Below, piece after piece: positions 24,427 to 33,144 of a stretch of 64,000 bases of DNA. Source of the stretch: Chryseobacterium sp. HSC-36S06 (GTDB lineage Bacteria; Bacteroidota; Bacteroidia; Flavobacteriales; Weeksellaceae); contig NZ_JALJZX010000001.1 of the NCBI RefSeq assembly GCF_024171485.1, positions 248,001 to 312,000 of the forward strand, read 5' to 3'. Both the position numbers and the translations under genes were made by a program. Each line of letters starts with the position of its first letter. The stretch's first letter is position 1. The notes beneath the pieces were generated by a model that was not told the origin of the DNA, searched no databases, and was given only the letters and a program-made list of their open reading frames with translations.

Positions 24427-24528
24427 CAAATAATATAAAAACAGATAGGGATTCTTCATGAATGCAGCAGCAAATTTCCTGTTAAGAGACGGTCACAGCG
24501 AAAAACAGACCAATTTTCAGTCTGAAGA

Positions 24529-25155
24529 TTATAATTCCAGATAAGCAGACTGGCCGGGGAGATTGGTGATTTTCGCAATAGGATAAATAAACATATCATC
24601 GAAATCATTCATCGCGTTAATTAACTGGAAATGAGAATATTCATTAATATTCTGCATGGTTATTTCGGCTTCTTTAATTTTCTTAGTTTTCAGCAGGTTT
24701 TTCCGCTGCACTCCGTTGAGCAGATAAGTAGTTGGTGTAAACCAGTCTTTTCCCTTCTTAAAAAGAATGTTGGAGAACGAAGTATCGGTAATATGATTAT
24801 TCTTTACGATGATAATCTCGTCGGATTTTGCTTTCTGCAGCATTTTTTCAAATTCTTTGCGGTCTTCAAACTTGAACGAATAATCATACACATTATTCTC
24901 CACCAGCTGAAAATTACCGATCTCTGAAATGGCATACGGAATCAGTTGCATCCGATAATTTTTAGTAAGATCATAGCTGATTCTCAGCTTATAAAGTCCA
25001 TCTTCATCATGCTGCAAATCCTTAAAAATCTTCAGCAGGTCGATTGATCCTTCCACGCCGAAATGCGCAAAGGTTTCATTAACTCTGTTTTGGTGAAGAT
25101 CCGGAAGAAACATTTTCCGGTCTTCTATTTTAATGCTTTCAATAAATCGGGACAT
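24529..25155 (-). CDS. pabC: Aminotransferase class IV, probable 4-amino-4-deoxychorismate lyase
   Basis: A 208-residue PLP class IV protein, short for the family (usual about 270). Visible marks are HQNRV near residue 22 for the phosphate contact, ITDTSFSNILFKKG (about 132-145), and the substrate-loop TPTTYLLNGVQRKNLL. The start overlaps the end of pabB by 17 bases, so the pair is translationally coupled; together they would make 4-aminobenzoate for folate. The catalytic lysine is probably the one in the YSFKFEDR block but I cannot fix it with certainty. Confidence 0.75.
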   Translation of the reverse strand: MSRFIESIKIEDRKMFLPDLHQNRVNETFAHFGVEGSIDLLKIFKDLQHDEDGLYKLRISYDLTKNYRMQLIPYAISEIGNFQLVENNVYDYSFKFEDRKEFEKMLQKAKSDEIIIVKNNHITDTSFSNILFKKGKDWFTPTTYLLNGVQRKNLLKTKKIKEAEITMQNINEYSHFQLINAMNDFDDMFIYPIAKITNLPGQSAYLEL

Positions 25156-26116
25156 AAATTTTGTTTTTCATTTCCTGGTACTCATCGTCCAGTTTGCTTA
25201 AATGGGTAATTCCGCCCCCACTTTTAAAATACAGTTTCGTGTTTTCTTTTTCTAAAAACCTGATCATTACGCAGGAATCAAGGTTTTCCCCATCGAACCA
25301 ACCGCAGACTCCCGTATAAAAACCTCGGGAATATGTTTCGGCTTCCAGAACGATCTCAAGAGTTTTTGGTTTGGGTGCACCTAAAATAGATCCGGCAGGA
25401 AGAAGCGTTTTCATTATACTTCCGATTTTTCCCCGAAACTCATGTTTCAGCGTTCCGGAAATTTCGGAACTCATGGCGTAGAGATTCTTATTGTGCGTTT
25501 TAATAAGGTCGATCCTCTGAAATTCATCCAATTGCACCTCATCCGCTACCATACTTAAGTCATTCCGGAGCAAATCCACGACCGTATAATGTTCGGCTTT
25601 TTCTTTCGCATCGTTCTTCAAAACTTCAACTGCGTTCTCCAGATCAGCGTCAATTGTTCCTTTCATCGGATGGGTAAAAATCCTGTCGTCAACAATCTCA
25701 ACGAAAGTTTCAGGGGAAAAAAACACGAATCTTTCGGGATAATGAACTTTATATTTGGAGGTTGAAAGATAGAAAATTTCATCCAAAGAAAGATTGGTTT
25801 TCACCTCGGTTTTGCAGGTGTAATTGGCGAGATAAGAATTTCCTGCCTTCAGGTTATCCTGTACGAAATCAAATCCTTTTCTGTAAGATTCCAAACTTTG
25901 GGGAAAGGCTTCAAACTGAAAATCATCCGGCTGATGATGCAGTTTATCCATTTTTTTAAATCCTTCAAAATCAATCAATAAACCCAAATCTTCAATTTGG
26001 TTTTCCTGAAAAACCTCAACGTTTTCCATTAAGAAATCTGTCATAAAAAAGAAGGGAACTTTTGCCTGAGAAAGTTCATCCATCTTATCGAAATTTGGGT
26101 GAAATGCGCTTAACAT
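25139..26116 (-). CDS. pabB: Aminodeoxychorismate synthase component I
   Basis: The 325-residue product is a chorismate-binding enzyme: HPMKGTID (about 148), TVVDLLRNDLSMVA with the conserved RNDL, PAGSILGAPKPKTLEIV and GVCGWF near the active site. It is shorter than E. coli PabB because the N-terminal regulatory part is reduced, as usual in Bacteroidota. With PabC it makes 4-aminobenzoate; no glutamine amidotransferase PabA gene is near, so it must come from elsewhere or ammonia is used. Divergent from the membrane-protein gene at 26194. Confidence 0.88.
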   Translation of the reverse strand: MLSAFHPNFDKMDELSQAKVPFFFMTDFLMENVEVFQENQIEDLGLLIDFEGFKKMDKLHHQPDDFQFEAFPQSLESYRKGFDFVQDNLKAGNSYLANYTCKTEVKTNLSLDEIFYLSTSKYKVHYPERFVFFSPETFVEIVDDRIFTHPMKGTIDADLENAVEVLKNDAKEKAEHYTVVDLLRNDLSMVADEVQLDEFQRIDLIKTHNKNLYAMSSEISGTLKHEFRGKIGSIMKTLLPAGSILGAPKPKTLEIVLEAETYSRGFYTGVCGWFDGENLDSCVMIRFLEKENTKLYFKSGGGITHLSKLDDEYQEMKNKIYVPIY

Positions 26117-26181
26117 CGCGGCAAAAATACTGAAAAGAGCGCACGCTTAATATTAAAACAGAAAATTTAAATCTTAAACCT

Positions 26182-26194
26182 TATTTTTGCGCCA
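26182..26194 (+). promoter_or_regulatory. -7 promoter box almost touching the start codon
   Basis: TATTTTTG (26182-26189) matches TAnnTTTG and ends four bases before ATG 26194. Transcription would begin at or next to the start codon, giving a leaderless mRNA. No clear TTG is seen at the -33 position. Confidence 0.45.
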
Positions 26195-26916
26195 TGCAAA
26201 GTAACTACACGCAACAAGCAAGCCTTGGACAGATCTTAAAGAACGCTTTTACTTACTGGAACAAAACAATTCTCTACCAGCTGGTTTTCAGTATTTTATA
26301 TTTTTCACTGTTTTTTCTGGGATATTTTTACCTTTTTAAATATTTTGGGCTTTGGGATGAGTTTACGAAGTATCAGGACTTAGTAAGAACAGATTTGCCC
26401 GCTTTCAATAAAAAGATGGAGGAAATCGCACGTTTACCGCAAGCCCGTAATTTCGCGCTGGGCTTTTTTGTACTTCTGGCGCTCATAAATCCTCTGAATG
26501 TCGGGCTTTATAATGTTTACCGTAAAATTGACCTTAAAGAACCTGTAACACTGAATGATCTTTTCGCGGGATATATCGGATTTGACTTTTTTAAATTCTT
26601 TGGGTTTTATCTGTTCTGGATTATTATTTTCACTTACGCCAATGCACTTCTGTTACTGGGAATTTTCTGGATTTTTGTGACGCTGTTCTGTGTTCCGCTG
26701 ATGTATTTTATGAATGTAAAAACCTTTGAAGGAATATCGCTTACGTTTAAAGTTCTGCGAAAAAATTTCAGTACAATAGTTCCGGCAGTCTTGGTGGCTT
26801 TTCTTTTCAGTCTCACCGGAATTTTAATTTGCGGAGTCGGTTTCCTTCTCACATTCCCTTTCCTTAATGCAATGATTTATGTCCTTTACCAACAGTATTA
26901 TAAAGAAGTTGGGTAA
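26194..26916 (+). CDS. Polytopic membrane protein of unknown function (paralogue 1)
   Basis: A 240-residue protein with five to six membrane helices. The C-terminal block TGILICGVGFLLTFPF matches the same region of the next gene, so the two are tandem paralogues of low identity. Comparable flavobacterial proteins have been labelled beta-carotene monooxygenase in databases without support; nothing here fits an oxygenase. Possibly leaderless, as the -7 box nearly touches the ATG. Confidence 0.7.
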   Translation: MQSNYTQQASLGQILKNAFTYWNKTILYQLVFSILYFSLFFLGYFYLFKYFGLWDEFTKYQDLVRTDLPAFNKKMEEIARLPQARNFALGFFVLLALINPLNVGLYNVYRKIDLKEPVTLNDLFAGYIGFDFFKFFGFYLFWIIIFTYANALLLLGIFWIFVTLFCVPLMYFMNVKTFEGISLTFKVLRKNFSTIVPAVLVAFLFSLTGILICGVGFLLTFPFLNAMIYVLYQQYYKEVG

Positions 26917-26983
26917 TTGCTAATTTTAATGCTGTTTTTTCCGATTTTAAATTTAAATTTGAAAAACATTAAAAATTAAAACT

Positions 26984-27718
26984 ATGGAAACTTTTGAAGA
27001 AATGGATAGGAGTAATATACCCAACAGAACTTCGGGCGAAATTATCTCTCACGCTTTTGATACGTATAAGGGAATTTTTCTCTACGCTATTCTGGCAATG
27101 GTAATTTACTTTCTGGTTTCTATGATTGTTCAGCCGCTTTCGGGGTTTGACAGCAGAAGTTTTTCGGAAGAGATTACGTCCGCAGATGGGGATTTTTCGT
27201 CAATTAATATTTGGGCGATCCCTGGCATGAAGCTTTATTACGGGTTATCGGGAATTGTAAGCCTGCTTTTGGCGCCGCTATATGTGGGAATTATCTATCT
27301 CGCAAACAAATACGATTTCAAGCAGCGTTTGCAGGTATCTGATCTGTTTATCGGTTACAGGCAGAATTTTCTTAATATCGTTATTTACAGCTTGATTTCC
27401 TCCGTGATTATGGCAATCTCTATCGCAATGTGTATTTTACCATTCTTTTTTGTAATTCCCTTGTTGCTTTTAGGTTACCCGGTTTTACTTTTCGAAAATG
27501 CAACATTCTCTGAGGCTTTAAGTAAGAGTTTTAAGATTGCCAAAGAAAACTATATGGTTTTTCTCGGCGCGTCTTTTCTCGGTTTACTGATCAGCATCGC
27601 CGGAATTCTGCTCTGCGGAATCGGAATCGTGGCAACAATTCCTTTTTATATGGTGGTCATGTATTCCGCATATATCGCATTTTGCGGAAGACCAAAACAG
27701 TTGAATTTCAACAATTAA
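26984..27718 (+). CDS. Polytopic membrane protein of unknown function (paralogue 2)
   Basis: A 244-residue paralogue of the preceding gene, with a polar N-terminus (NIPNRTSGEIISHAFDTYKG) and about six helices. The shared block is AGILLCGIGIVATIPF near residues 205-220. Between the pair lie 67 bases, and the AI-2E-family permease gene starts 24 bases after this one, so the three may form an operon. No function is assigned. Confidence 0.7.
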   Translation: METFEEMDRSNIPNRTSGEIISHAFDTYKGIFLYAILAMVIYFLVSMIVQPLSGFDSRSFSEEITSADGDFSSINIWAIPGMKLYYGLSGIVSLLLAPLYVGIIYLANKYDFKQRLQVSDLFIGYRQNFLNIVIYSLISSVIMAISIAMCILPFFFVIPLLLLGYPVLLFENATFSEALSKSFKIAKENYMVFLGASFLGLLISIAGILLCGIGIVATIPFYMVVMYSAYIAFCGRPKQLNFNN

Positions 27719-27742
27719 TCGCAACTGATTATAAAGTATCTT

Positions 27743-28825
27743 ATGCCCAACAAAAAACATCAAATCAGCGAGGTAAAAATTAAGCAAATCTTTCTGCTGG
27801 CCGTTATTCTTGTGCTTGCGGGATTAATATGCTTTAATCTTGCGCTGTTTATTCCTTCCGTTTTGGGGGCTATCACTTTATATATTATTACCCGGAAATA
27901 TAACCTGTATCTGCAGGAAGAAAAAGAGTGGAAACCCTGGCTGGCATCTATGGTCATCATTTTAGGTACCCTTATCATATTGATTCTGCCCATCTATTTT
28001 ATCGCTGATATGCTGATTGAGAAGTTAGGAAATGCGTCTGTCTATATGCAGAAATTCAATGTTTTTGCGGATAAAATTCATGATTATGTGTATTCTAAAA
28101 CCCGGATAGACATTTTAAGCAAAGAGAATTTAAACAAGCTGAAAGACAAGGTTGGAAATTTCTCAACATCAGCCGTGAGCAGTACTTTCAATACACTTAC
28201 CGTAATATTGTCAATGTATTTTATCCTATATTTTATGTTGGAAAAGCCCCGGCTTTTTGAAAGGCTTGTAAGAAGTTCTGCTCCACTGAAGAAAGCCAAC
28301 ATTAACTTATTGGGAGAAAAAATTCAGAAGATGGTGGTCGCGAATGCGATTGGGATTCCTGTTGTCGCCATCGGACAGGGAATTGTGGCGATTATAGGAT
28401 ACTGGATTTTTGGTGCGCCGAGTCCACTTCTTCTCTTTGCGTTAACGGCAGTTGCCTCGATGATTCCTATCGTTGGCGCAGCAATTATTTACGTTCCTGT
28501 ATGTATTTTTATGATTGCAGAAGGAAATATGGGCGCTGGGCTCGGGTTGGCGGCTTACTGCCTTATCGCGGTGGGATTAACCGATAACCTGTTAAGGTTT
28601 ACCCTTTTAAAAAGGTTAGAGAATATTCATCCGTTGAATACTGTTTTCGGAATTATTATGGGAATGAATCTTTTCGGGTTTATGGGACTCATCTTCGGGC
28701 CGATTCTTATTTCAATCACGGTACTTCTAATTCAGGTTTACAGAGATGAATTTTCTGATGACGACCGCGAACTTATTATGCCGGAACCTAAAGAAATCGA
28801 GAAGAAAATTGATTTAAGTATTTAA
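27743..28825 (+). CDS. AI-2E/PerM (UPF0118) family transporter
   Basis: The 360-residue protein has the PerM layout: paired N-terminal helices, a soluble helical stretch (about 95-150), and a C-terminal membrane block with SMIPIVGAAIIYVPV (about 243-257) and the later FGFMGLIFGPILIS, both typical of UPF0118. Members export varied substrates, including AI-2 in E. coli (TqsA) and ions elsewhere; the substrate is not predictable. It is followed by the DUF3820 gene after only two bases. Confidence 0.88.
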   Translation: MPNKKHQISEVKIKQIFLLAVILVLAGLICFNLALFIPSVLGAITLYIITRKYNLYLQEEKEWKPWLASMVIILGTLIILILPIYFIADMLIEKLGNASVYMQKFNVFADKIHDYVYSKTRIDILSKENLNKLKDKVGNFSTSAVSSTFNTLTVILSMYFILYFMLEKPRLFERLVRSSAPLKKANINLLGEKIQKMVVANAIGIPVVAIGQGIVAIIGYWIFGAPSPLLLFALTAVASMIPIVGAAIIYVPVCIFMIAEGNMGAGLGLAAYCLIAVGLTDNLLRFTLLKRLENIHPLNTVFGIIMGMNLFGFMGLIFGPILISITVLLIQVYRDEFSDDDRELIMPEPKEIEKKIDLSI

Positions 28826-28827
28826 AA

Positions 28828-29088
28828 ATGGAAGGTTTAAAACCAGAAATCCTGCAGGAAATCTGCATCGCAAGAATGCCTTTCGGTAAATACAAAGACA
28901 CAATAATCGCGGATTTGCCGATCAGCTATCTCGAGTGGTTTCACCGGCAGGGAATGCCACCCGGTAAACTCGGGATGCAGCTCTCTACCATTTATGAAAT
29001 TAAAATCAATGGTCTAATGGATCTACTCACGCCAATTCGTGGGAAAGTGAATTTTGAAAAACCGAAAAAGCGGGTTTATAAGTTTTAA
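28828..29088 (+). CDS. DUF3820 family protein
   Basis: An 86-residue protein matching DUF3820: MPFGKYKDTIIADLPISYLEWF (residues 17-38) and the block GMPPGKLGMQL (41-51). The fold resembles a nuclease-associated or putative quorum-sensing-regulated unit in databases, but the role is unknown. The start codon lies two bases after the permease stop, so translation is probably coupled. It ends overlapping the uvrB stop codon by four bases on the opposite strand. Confidence 0.85.
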   Translation: MEGLKPEILQEICIARMPFGKYKDTIIADLPISYLEWFHRQGMPPGKLGMQLSTIYEIKINGLMDLLTPIRGKVNFEKPKKRVYKF

Positions 29089-31073
29089 GCTTTCAATGCT
29101 GCAATTTCGTCACGTAATTTTGCGGCCTTAATAAAATCAAGATTTCTGGCTGCGGCTTCCATCGCTTTTTGTTTTTCGGCGATTAAAACTTCGGCATCCT
29201 TACCATAATTGGCTTTTTCTTCGGCAACCTGTTTCAGGATTTCTTTCTGGGTATATTTTGGATCCGGGAAATCTTTCGATCTTCCGACCAGAATTTCTGA
29301 AATTTTCTTGTTTAAAGCTGTCGGAACCAAGCCGTGTTTTTCGTTGTATTCCATCTGCTTTTCGCGGCGGTAATTGGTTTCATCAATGGCTTTCTGCATA
29401 GAACCGGTAATCTTATCAGCGTACAGAATGGCTTTTCCATTAACATTTCTTGCAGCTCTACCGATTGTCTGAACCAGTGATCTCCTCGACCGCAACATTC
29501 CTTCTTTATCGGCATCTAAGATAGCAACGAGTGAAACTTCGGGTAAATCGAGACCTTCCCTCAATAAATTTACGCCGACCAAAACATCGAATAATCCCAC
29601 CCGTAGATCCTGCATAATCTGAATTCTTTCCAGTGTCTCTACATCAGAATGAATATAACGCGTTCTGATTCCGAATCTGGTGAAATATTTGGTGAGTTCT
29701 TCAGCCATTTTCTTCGTCAAAGTGGTTACCAGAACTCTTTCATCAATTTCTGTTCTTTTCTGGATTTCTTCAATTAAATCATCAATCTGGTTTAAAGACG
29801 GCCTGATATCAATCACTGGATCCAGAAGTCGGGTGGGCCGGATAATCTGCTCGATATATTCGCCGCCGCTTTTTTCAAGTTCATAATCTGCGGGAGTTGC
29901 CGAAACATAAATGACCTGATTCTGCATGGCTTCGAACTCCTCAAACTTAAGCGGACGGTTATCCATCGCTGCCGGAAGTCTGAAACCGTGTTCCACCAAA
30001 ACTTCTTTTCTACTTCTGTCTCCTCCGTACATCGCATGAACCTGCGGAACCGTAACGTGACTTTCATCGATAACCATCAGGAAATCTTTAGGAAAATAAT
30101 CTAAGAGACAGAAGGGACGGGAACCCGGCAATCTTCCATCGAAATATCTGGAGTAATTCTCAATTCCGCTGCAGTAACCGAGTTCCTTCATCATCTCGAG
30201 ATCGAGTTCGGTTCTTTCCTGAAGGCGTTTGGCTTCAAATGGTTTTTCGATTTCGTTAAAAAAATCGACCTGTTTCACCATATCATCCTGAATTTCACGT
30301 ATCGCGTTGATCTGTGTTTCTTTGGACGTTACAAAGAGGTTTGCTGGATAAATATTAATCTCTTCAAACTCGGCCATCACATTTCCTGAAAGTGGATCGA
30401 AACTCTGGATTCTTTCAATTTCATCAGCGAAAAACTGGATGCGGACGGCGTTATCGGCATAGGCGGGATACACATCGATTACATCGCCTTTCACTCTGAA
30501 CGTACCTCGTGTAAATTCATTTAAAGTCCTTGCATATAATGCATTAACCAGTTTATGAAGAAAAGCGGTTCTGGTAATTTTTGCATTTTTCTGAACTTCA
30601 ATTAAAGATTTATTGAATTCCGTCGGATTTCCGATCCCGTAAATACACGAAACCGATGCCACGATTAAAACATCCCTCCGTCCTGAAAGTAAACTCGCTG
30701 ATGCAGAAAGTCTGAGTTTCTCCACCTCTTCGTTAATCGAAAGGTCTTTTTCAATATAAGTATTCGTCGAAGCGATGAATGCTTCCGGCTGGTAATAGTC
30801 GTAATAACTTACAAAATACTCTACCGCGTTCTCGGGGAAAAACTCTTTAAACTCCATGAAAAGCTGCGCCGCCAGAGTTTTGTTATGCGCTAATACGATG
30901 GTGGGCTTTTGAACTTCCTGCACAACATTGGCAACGGTAAAAGTTTTTCCTGAACCGGTAACACCAAGGAGTGTCTGGTATTTTTCTCCAATTTCAATGC
31001 CTTTGACTAGTTTTTCAATGGCTTGTGGCTGGTCGCCGGTCGGTTTATATTCTGATTGAAGTTTGAACTGCAT
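29085..31073 (-). CDS. uvrB: UvrABC system protein B
   Basis: The 662-residue protein is UvrB of nucleotide excision repair: Q-motif YKPTGDQPQAI (9-19), Walker A GVTGSGKT (37-44), the beta-hairpin region YYDYYQPEAF, DESHV (Walker B), the QTIGRAARN motif VI and a C-terminal UVR domain (about 620-662). Start 31073 (MQFKLQSEY) is chosen because it matches the family N-terminus; the frame is open 16 codons upstream. A palindrome and a promoter box lie just before the gene. Confidence 0.97.
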   Translation of the reverse strand: MQFKLQSEYKPTGDQPQAIEKLVKGIEIGEKYQTLLGVTGSGKTFTVANVVQEVQKPTIVLAHNKTLAAQLFMEFKEFFPENAVEYFVSYYDYYQPEAFIASTNTYIEKDLSINEEVEKLRLSASASLLSGRRDVLIVASVSCIYGIGNPTEFNKSLIEVQKNAKITRTAFLHKLVNALYARTLNEFTRGTFRVKGDVIDVYPAYADNAVRIQFFADEIERIQSFDPLSGNVMAEFEEINIYPANLFVTSKETQINAIREIQDDMVKQVDFFNEIEKPFEAKRLQERTELDLEMMKELGYCSGIENYSRYFDGRLPGSRPFCLLDYFPKDFLMVIDESHVTVPQVHAMYGGDRSRKEVLVEHGFRLPAAMDNRPLKFEEFEAMQNQVIYVSATPADYELEKSGGEYIEQIIRPTRLLDPVIDIRPSLNQIDDLIEEIQKRTEIDERVLVTTLTKKMAEELTKYFTRFGIRTRYIHSDVETLERIQIMQDLRVGLFDVLVGVNLLREGLDLPEVSLVAILDADKEGMLRSRRSLVQTIGRAARNVNGKAILYADKITGSMQKAIDETNYRREKQMEYNEKHGLVPTALNKKISEILVGRSKDFPDPKYTQKEILKQVAEEKANYGKDAEVLIAEKQKAMEAAARNLDFIKAAKLRDEIAALKA

Positions 31074-31089
31074 AATTTGGATATGAATG

Positions 31090-31118
31090 TCACATTTAAT
31101 AATGTGATTACAAAAATA
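31090..31118 (-). promoter_or_regulatory. uvrB promoter box with adjacent palindrome
   Basis: On the minus strand TATTTTTG (31111-31118) fits the -7 box. Directly downstream lies a perfect dyad TCACATT-TAAT-AATGTGA (31090-31107) covering the expected transcription start, 17 bases before the ATG. A repressor bound there would block initiation. Confidence 0.5.
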
Positions 31119-31126
31119 CAAAAAAC

Positions 31127-31151
31127 AAAAGAGCAGGAATTCTGCTCTTTT
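31127..31151 (-). terminator. Terminator of the S41 peptidase gene
   Basis: Stem AAAAGAGCAG / CTGCTCTTTT around GAATT, followed on the minus strand by T-rich sequence. It lies 15 bases beyond the peptidase stop and separates it from uvrB. Confidence 0.8.
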
Positions 31152-31165
31152 AATTATGATGCAAA

Positions 31166-32656
31166 TTATTTTCTGTTTTTTGAAAAGCTTTCAAAGTCCT
31201 CAATTACGAGTCCATTACCTTCATTTCCAGGCTGAAAGCGAATGTTTCTGTTACTGTAAATTACAGGAATTTCCGCGGTTTTTGAGATTGTTTGCCCACT
31301 AATCAGTTCCAGAGCTTTTTTAAGTTCGGGATCTGATACATTTCCGAATTCCTTGATGTTATTAATGGCCTGGAAAGGATTTATTGCGTACGTCGGTAGA
31401 ATTCCACCTGATGGATTTGGGTCCCTGTCCTTGTTGTAATAAGAAAAAGTAATAGGCTGAAGCTTCCAGTTGTGCGAAGTATTTCTGGTGGCGTATGATG
31501 TAAAATCTGATGCGGGCGAGTCATAAAGCGTTATAGAACCGACAAATTTCCCGTAAGTTTCGTTACCGATGGTAGTCACAGGAACATATTTGTTGAGACT
31601 GCTGACCGTAAGTTCACTTGCTGAAGCTGTTTGAAAAGAAACCAAAACATAAATTCTGCTCAGGTTGAGACTGTTTACGTTTTGCTGCCCAGTCTGTTCG
31701 GGATGACCGTTGACCACATTATATGTTTTCACGGTGTTGGTTAAATAATCCATTCCGTCTTCATCATTATGTTTCGCATTGAAATCCAGATAAACGTAGG
31801 GTTGGCCAGTATAGTTACCGTTTACCATCTGCGCGAGCGCTGTTGCGGTTTCCAGAGATCCACCACCATTGTAGCGCAGATCCAGCACCAATTCTGTAAT
31901 TCCGTCGGCTTTCATTGTCGCAAAAGCAGCGTTCAGCTCATCGTTGTAATCTGATTTAAAACCGTTATAAACGAGGTATCCTATGTTTTTCCCGCCGTAA
32001 TTATATTTTTTATAGAAAGCAATAGGGTTTTCATCAATATTTGTTTTGGTAATACTGATGTTCTCCGCTCTGTCCGTTGTGACCAAAGCCGAAGATGTCA
32101 TCACCGCAGTTGCTGCCCTGGTAAGCGTGAACTGATCCTGCGAAAGCTGCGAGTAGTTACTCAATGTTAAAGGGGCGCCATTCACTTTAGTAATGATATC
32201 TCCACGTATAATTCCTGCACTAGCCGCCGGAGACCCTGGAACTACGTAATTTACGAGGGCTACAGCCGAGGTATTGGTATTGTCTTTCGGATACACGGCA
32301 TAATCAAATCCCGAAATCTTTTCTACCTCTGCGACCCGCGATGCCTGCATTATCGTATTATTATTTTCGATCCACGAAAAACGGTCGGTATTGCCGTAAT
32401 CGTACAACAGACTGTAGAACAATCCGTCGGGAGTTTTCGAGTTGATAAAAGGTAAATATTCGGCAGAGTTTTTGAAGTTATCTGCTAATTTAGGAATATT
32501 GGGTTGCCAATAATACCATGAATTCATGGCCTTCCATACAAAATCATTTACAGAATTCGTTTCTGTATTGGGTGCGGGCACACGATCGTTATCGCGGGAG
32601 CACGATAAAAGAAGTAAAGTGACAAAGGTAAATCCTGATAATATCTTAGTGTTCAT
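31166..32656 (-). CDS. S41-family C-terminal processing peptidase, lipoprotein
   Basis: A 496-residue exported lipoprotein: signal peptide MNTKILSGFTFVTLLLLSC with the lipobox Cys19. An N-terminal helical part is followed by a PDZ domain (about 150-205: PGSPAASAGIIRGDIITKVNG) and the S41 protease core, with LDLRYNGGGSLE and the catalytic serine in QTASASEL. The catalytic lysine is probably in the YGKFVGS block. Start 32656 is chosen over an upstream ATG because it begins the signal peptide. The substrate is unknown; it is likely anchored in the outer membrane or periplasm. Confidence 0.87.
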   Translation of the reverse strand: MNTKILSGFTFVTLLLLSCSRDNDRVPAPNTETNSVNDFVWKAMNSWYYWQPNIPKLADNFKNSAEYLPFINSKTPDGLFYSLLYDYGNTDRFSWIENNNTIMQASRVAEVEKISGFDYAVYPKDNTNTSAVALVNYVVPGSPAASAGIIRGDIITKVNGAPLTLSNYSQLSQDQFTLTRAATAVMTSSALVTTDRAENISITKTNIDENPIAFYKKYNYGGKNIGYLVYNGFKSDYNDELNAAFATMKADGITELVLDLRYNGGGSLETATALAQMVNGNYTGQPYVYLDFNAKHNDEDGMDYLTNTVKTYNVVNGHPEQTGQQNVNSLNLSRIYVLVSFQTASASELTVSSLNKYVPVTTIGNETYGKFVGSITLYDSPASDFTSYATRNTSHNWKLQPITFSYYNKDRDPNPSGGILPTYAINPFQAINNIKEFGNVSDPELKKALELISGQTISKTAEIPVIYSNRNIRFQPGNEGNGLVIEDFESFSKNRK

Positions 32657-32702
32657 TTGTTTTATTATTAATATTTTTGAGTCAAACCTTAAACGGATAA
32701 AT

Positions 32703-33083
32703 ATGAAAATCAATATATTAGCCCCGGCAATTCTAGTAAGTGTATCTGGTCAAATTTCAATGTCGTGTACTGCAAACCTATTGCCAAAAGTTACGGAGCC
32801 AACCTATCAGACTTATGATTCCGCGGGTGAGAAAGGCTATTATGTGAGTTTCGGATTATCTCATGATTCTATTCCAGCAACTTCCATCGTCATTAACAGA
32901 ATTCAACAGAAAATTTCGGCAGACGATAAAGTCGGATTAAAATATAAGGTCAACGTGATTTCACAATCCAGAAAGATTCTGGGTTTCAAACCGATGATTA
33001 CAGATAAGGAAAACGGCATTTTTTTCCGGAGTGACACCGCTGAAATTTTCAAACCGGTAGATTTTAAACTGCGGCAGAAATAG
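32703..33083 (+). CDS. Small exported protein of unknown function
   Basis: A 126-residue protein, unrecognised. It opens with a signal sequence MKINILAPAILVSVSGQISMSC; Cys22 could be lipidated but the lipobox is weak. The remainder has short beta-like stretches (GYYVSFGLSHDS, VGLKYKVNVISQS). The frame is open far upstream but ATG 32703 is the only start giving a signal peptide. Divergent from the S41 gene by 46 bases and 61 bases before the sugar dehydrogenase gene, which may be co-transcribed with it. Confidence 0.65.
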   Translation: MKINILAPAILVSVSGQISMSCTANLLPKVTEPTYQTYDSAGEKGYYVSFGLSHDSIPATSIVINRIQQKISADDKVGLKYKVNVISQSRKILGFKPMITDKENGIFFRSDTAEIFKPVDFKLRQK

Positions 33084-33144
33084 CCATTTCGAAGGCGTAA
33101 TTCTTTATCTTGAAGCATAAAATACAATAACAAACATCACCATT

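Noticed and set aside
26194-27718. Beta-carotene 15,15'-monooxygenase pair
   Set aside because: Both proteins are small, with five to six membrane helices, and lack the histidines of that enzyme class.
31090-31107. CRP/FNR site
   Set aside because: The arms read TCACA...TGTGA, the inverse of the CRP consensus TGTGA...TCACA.
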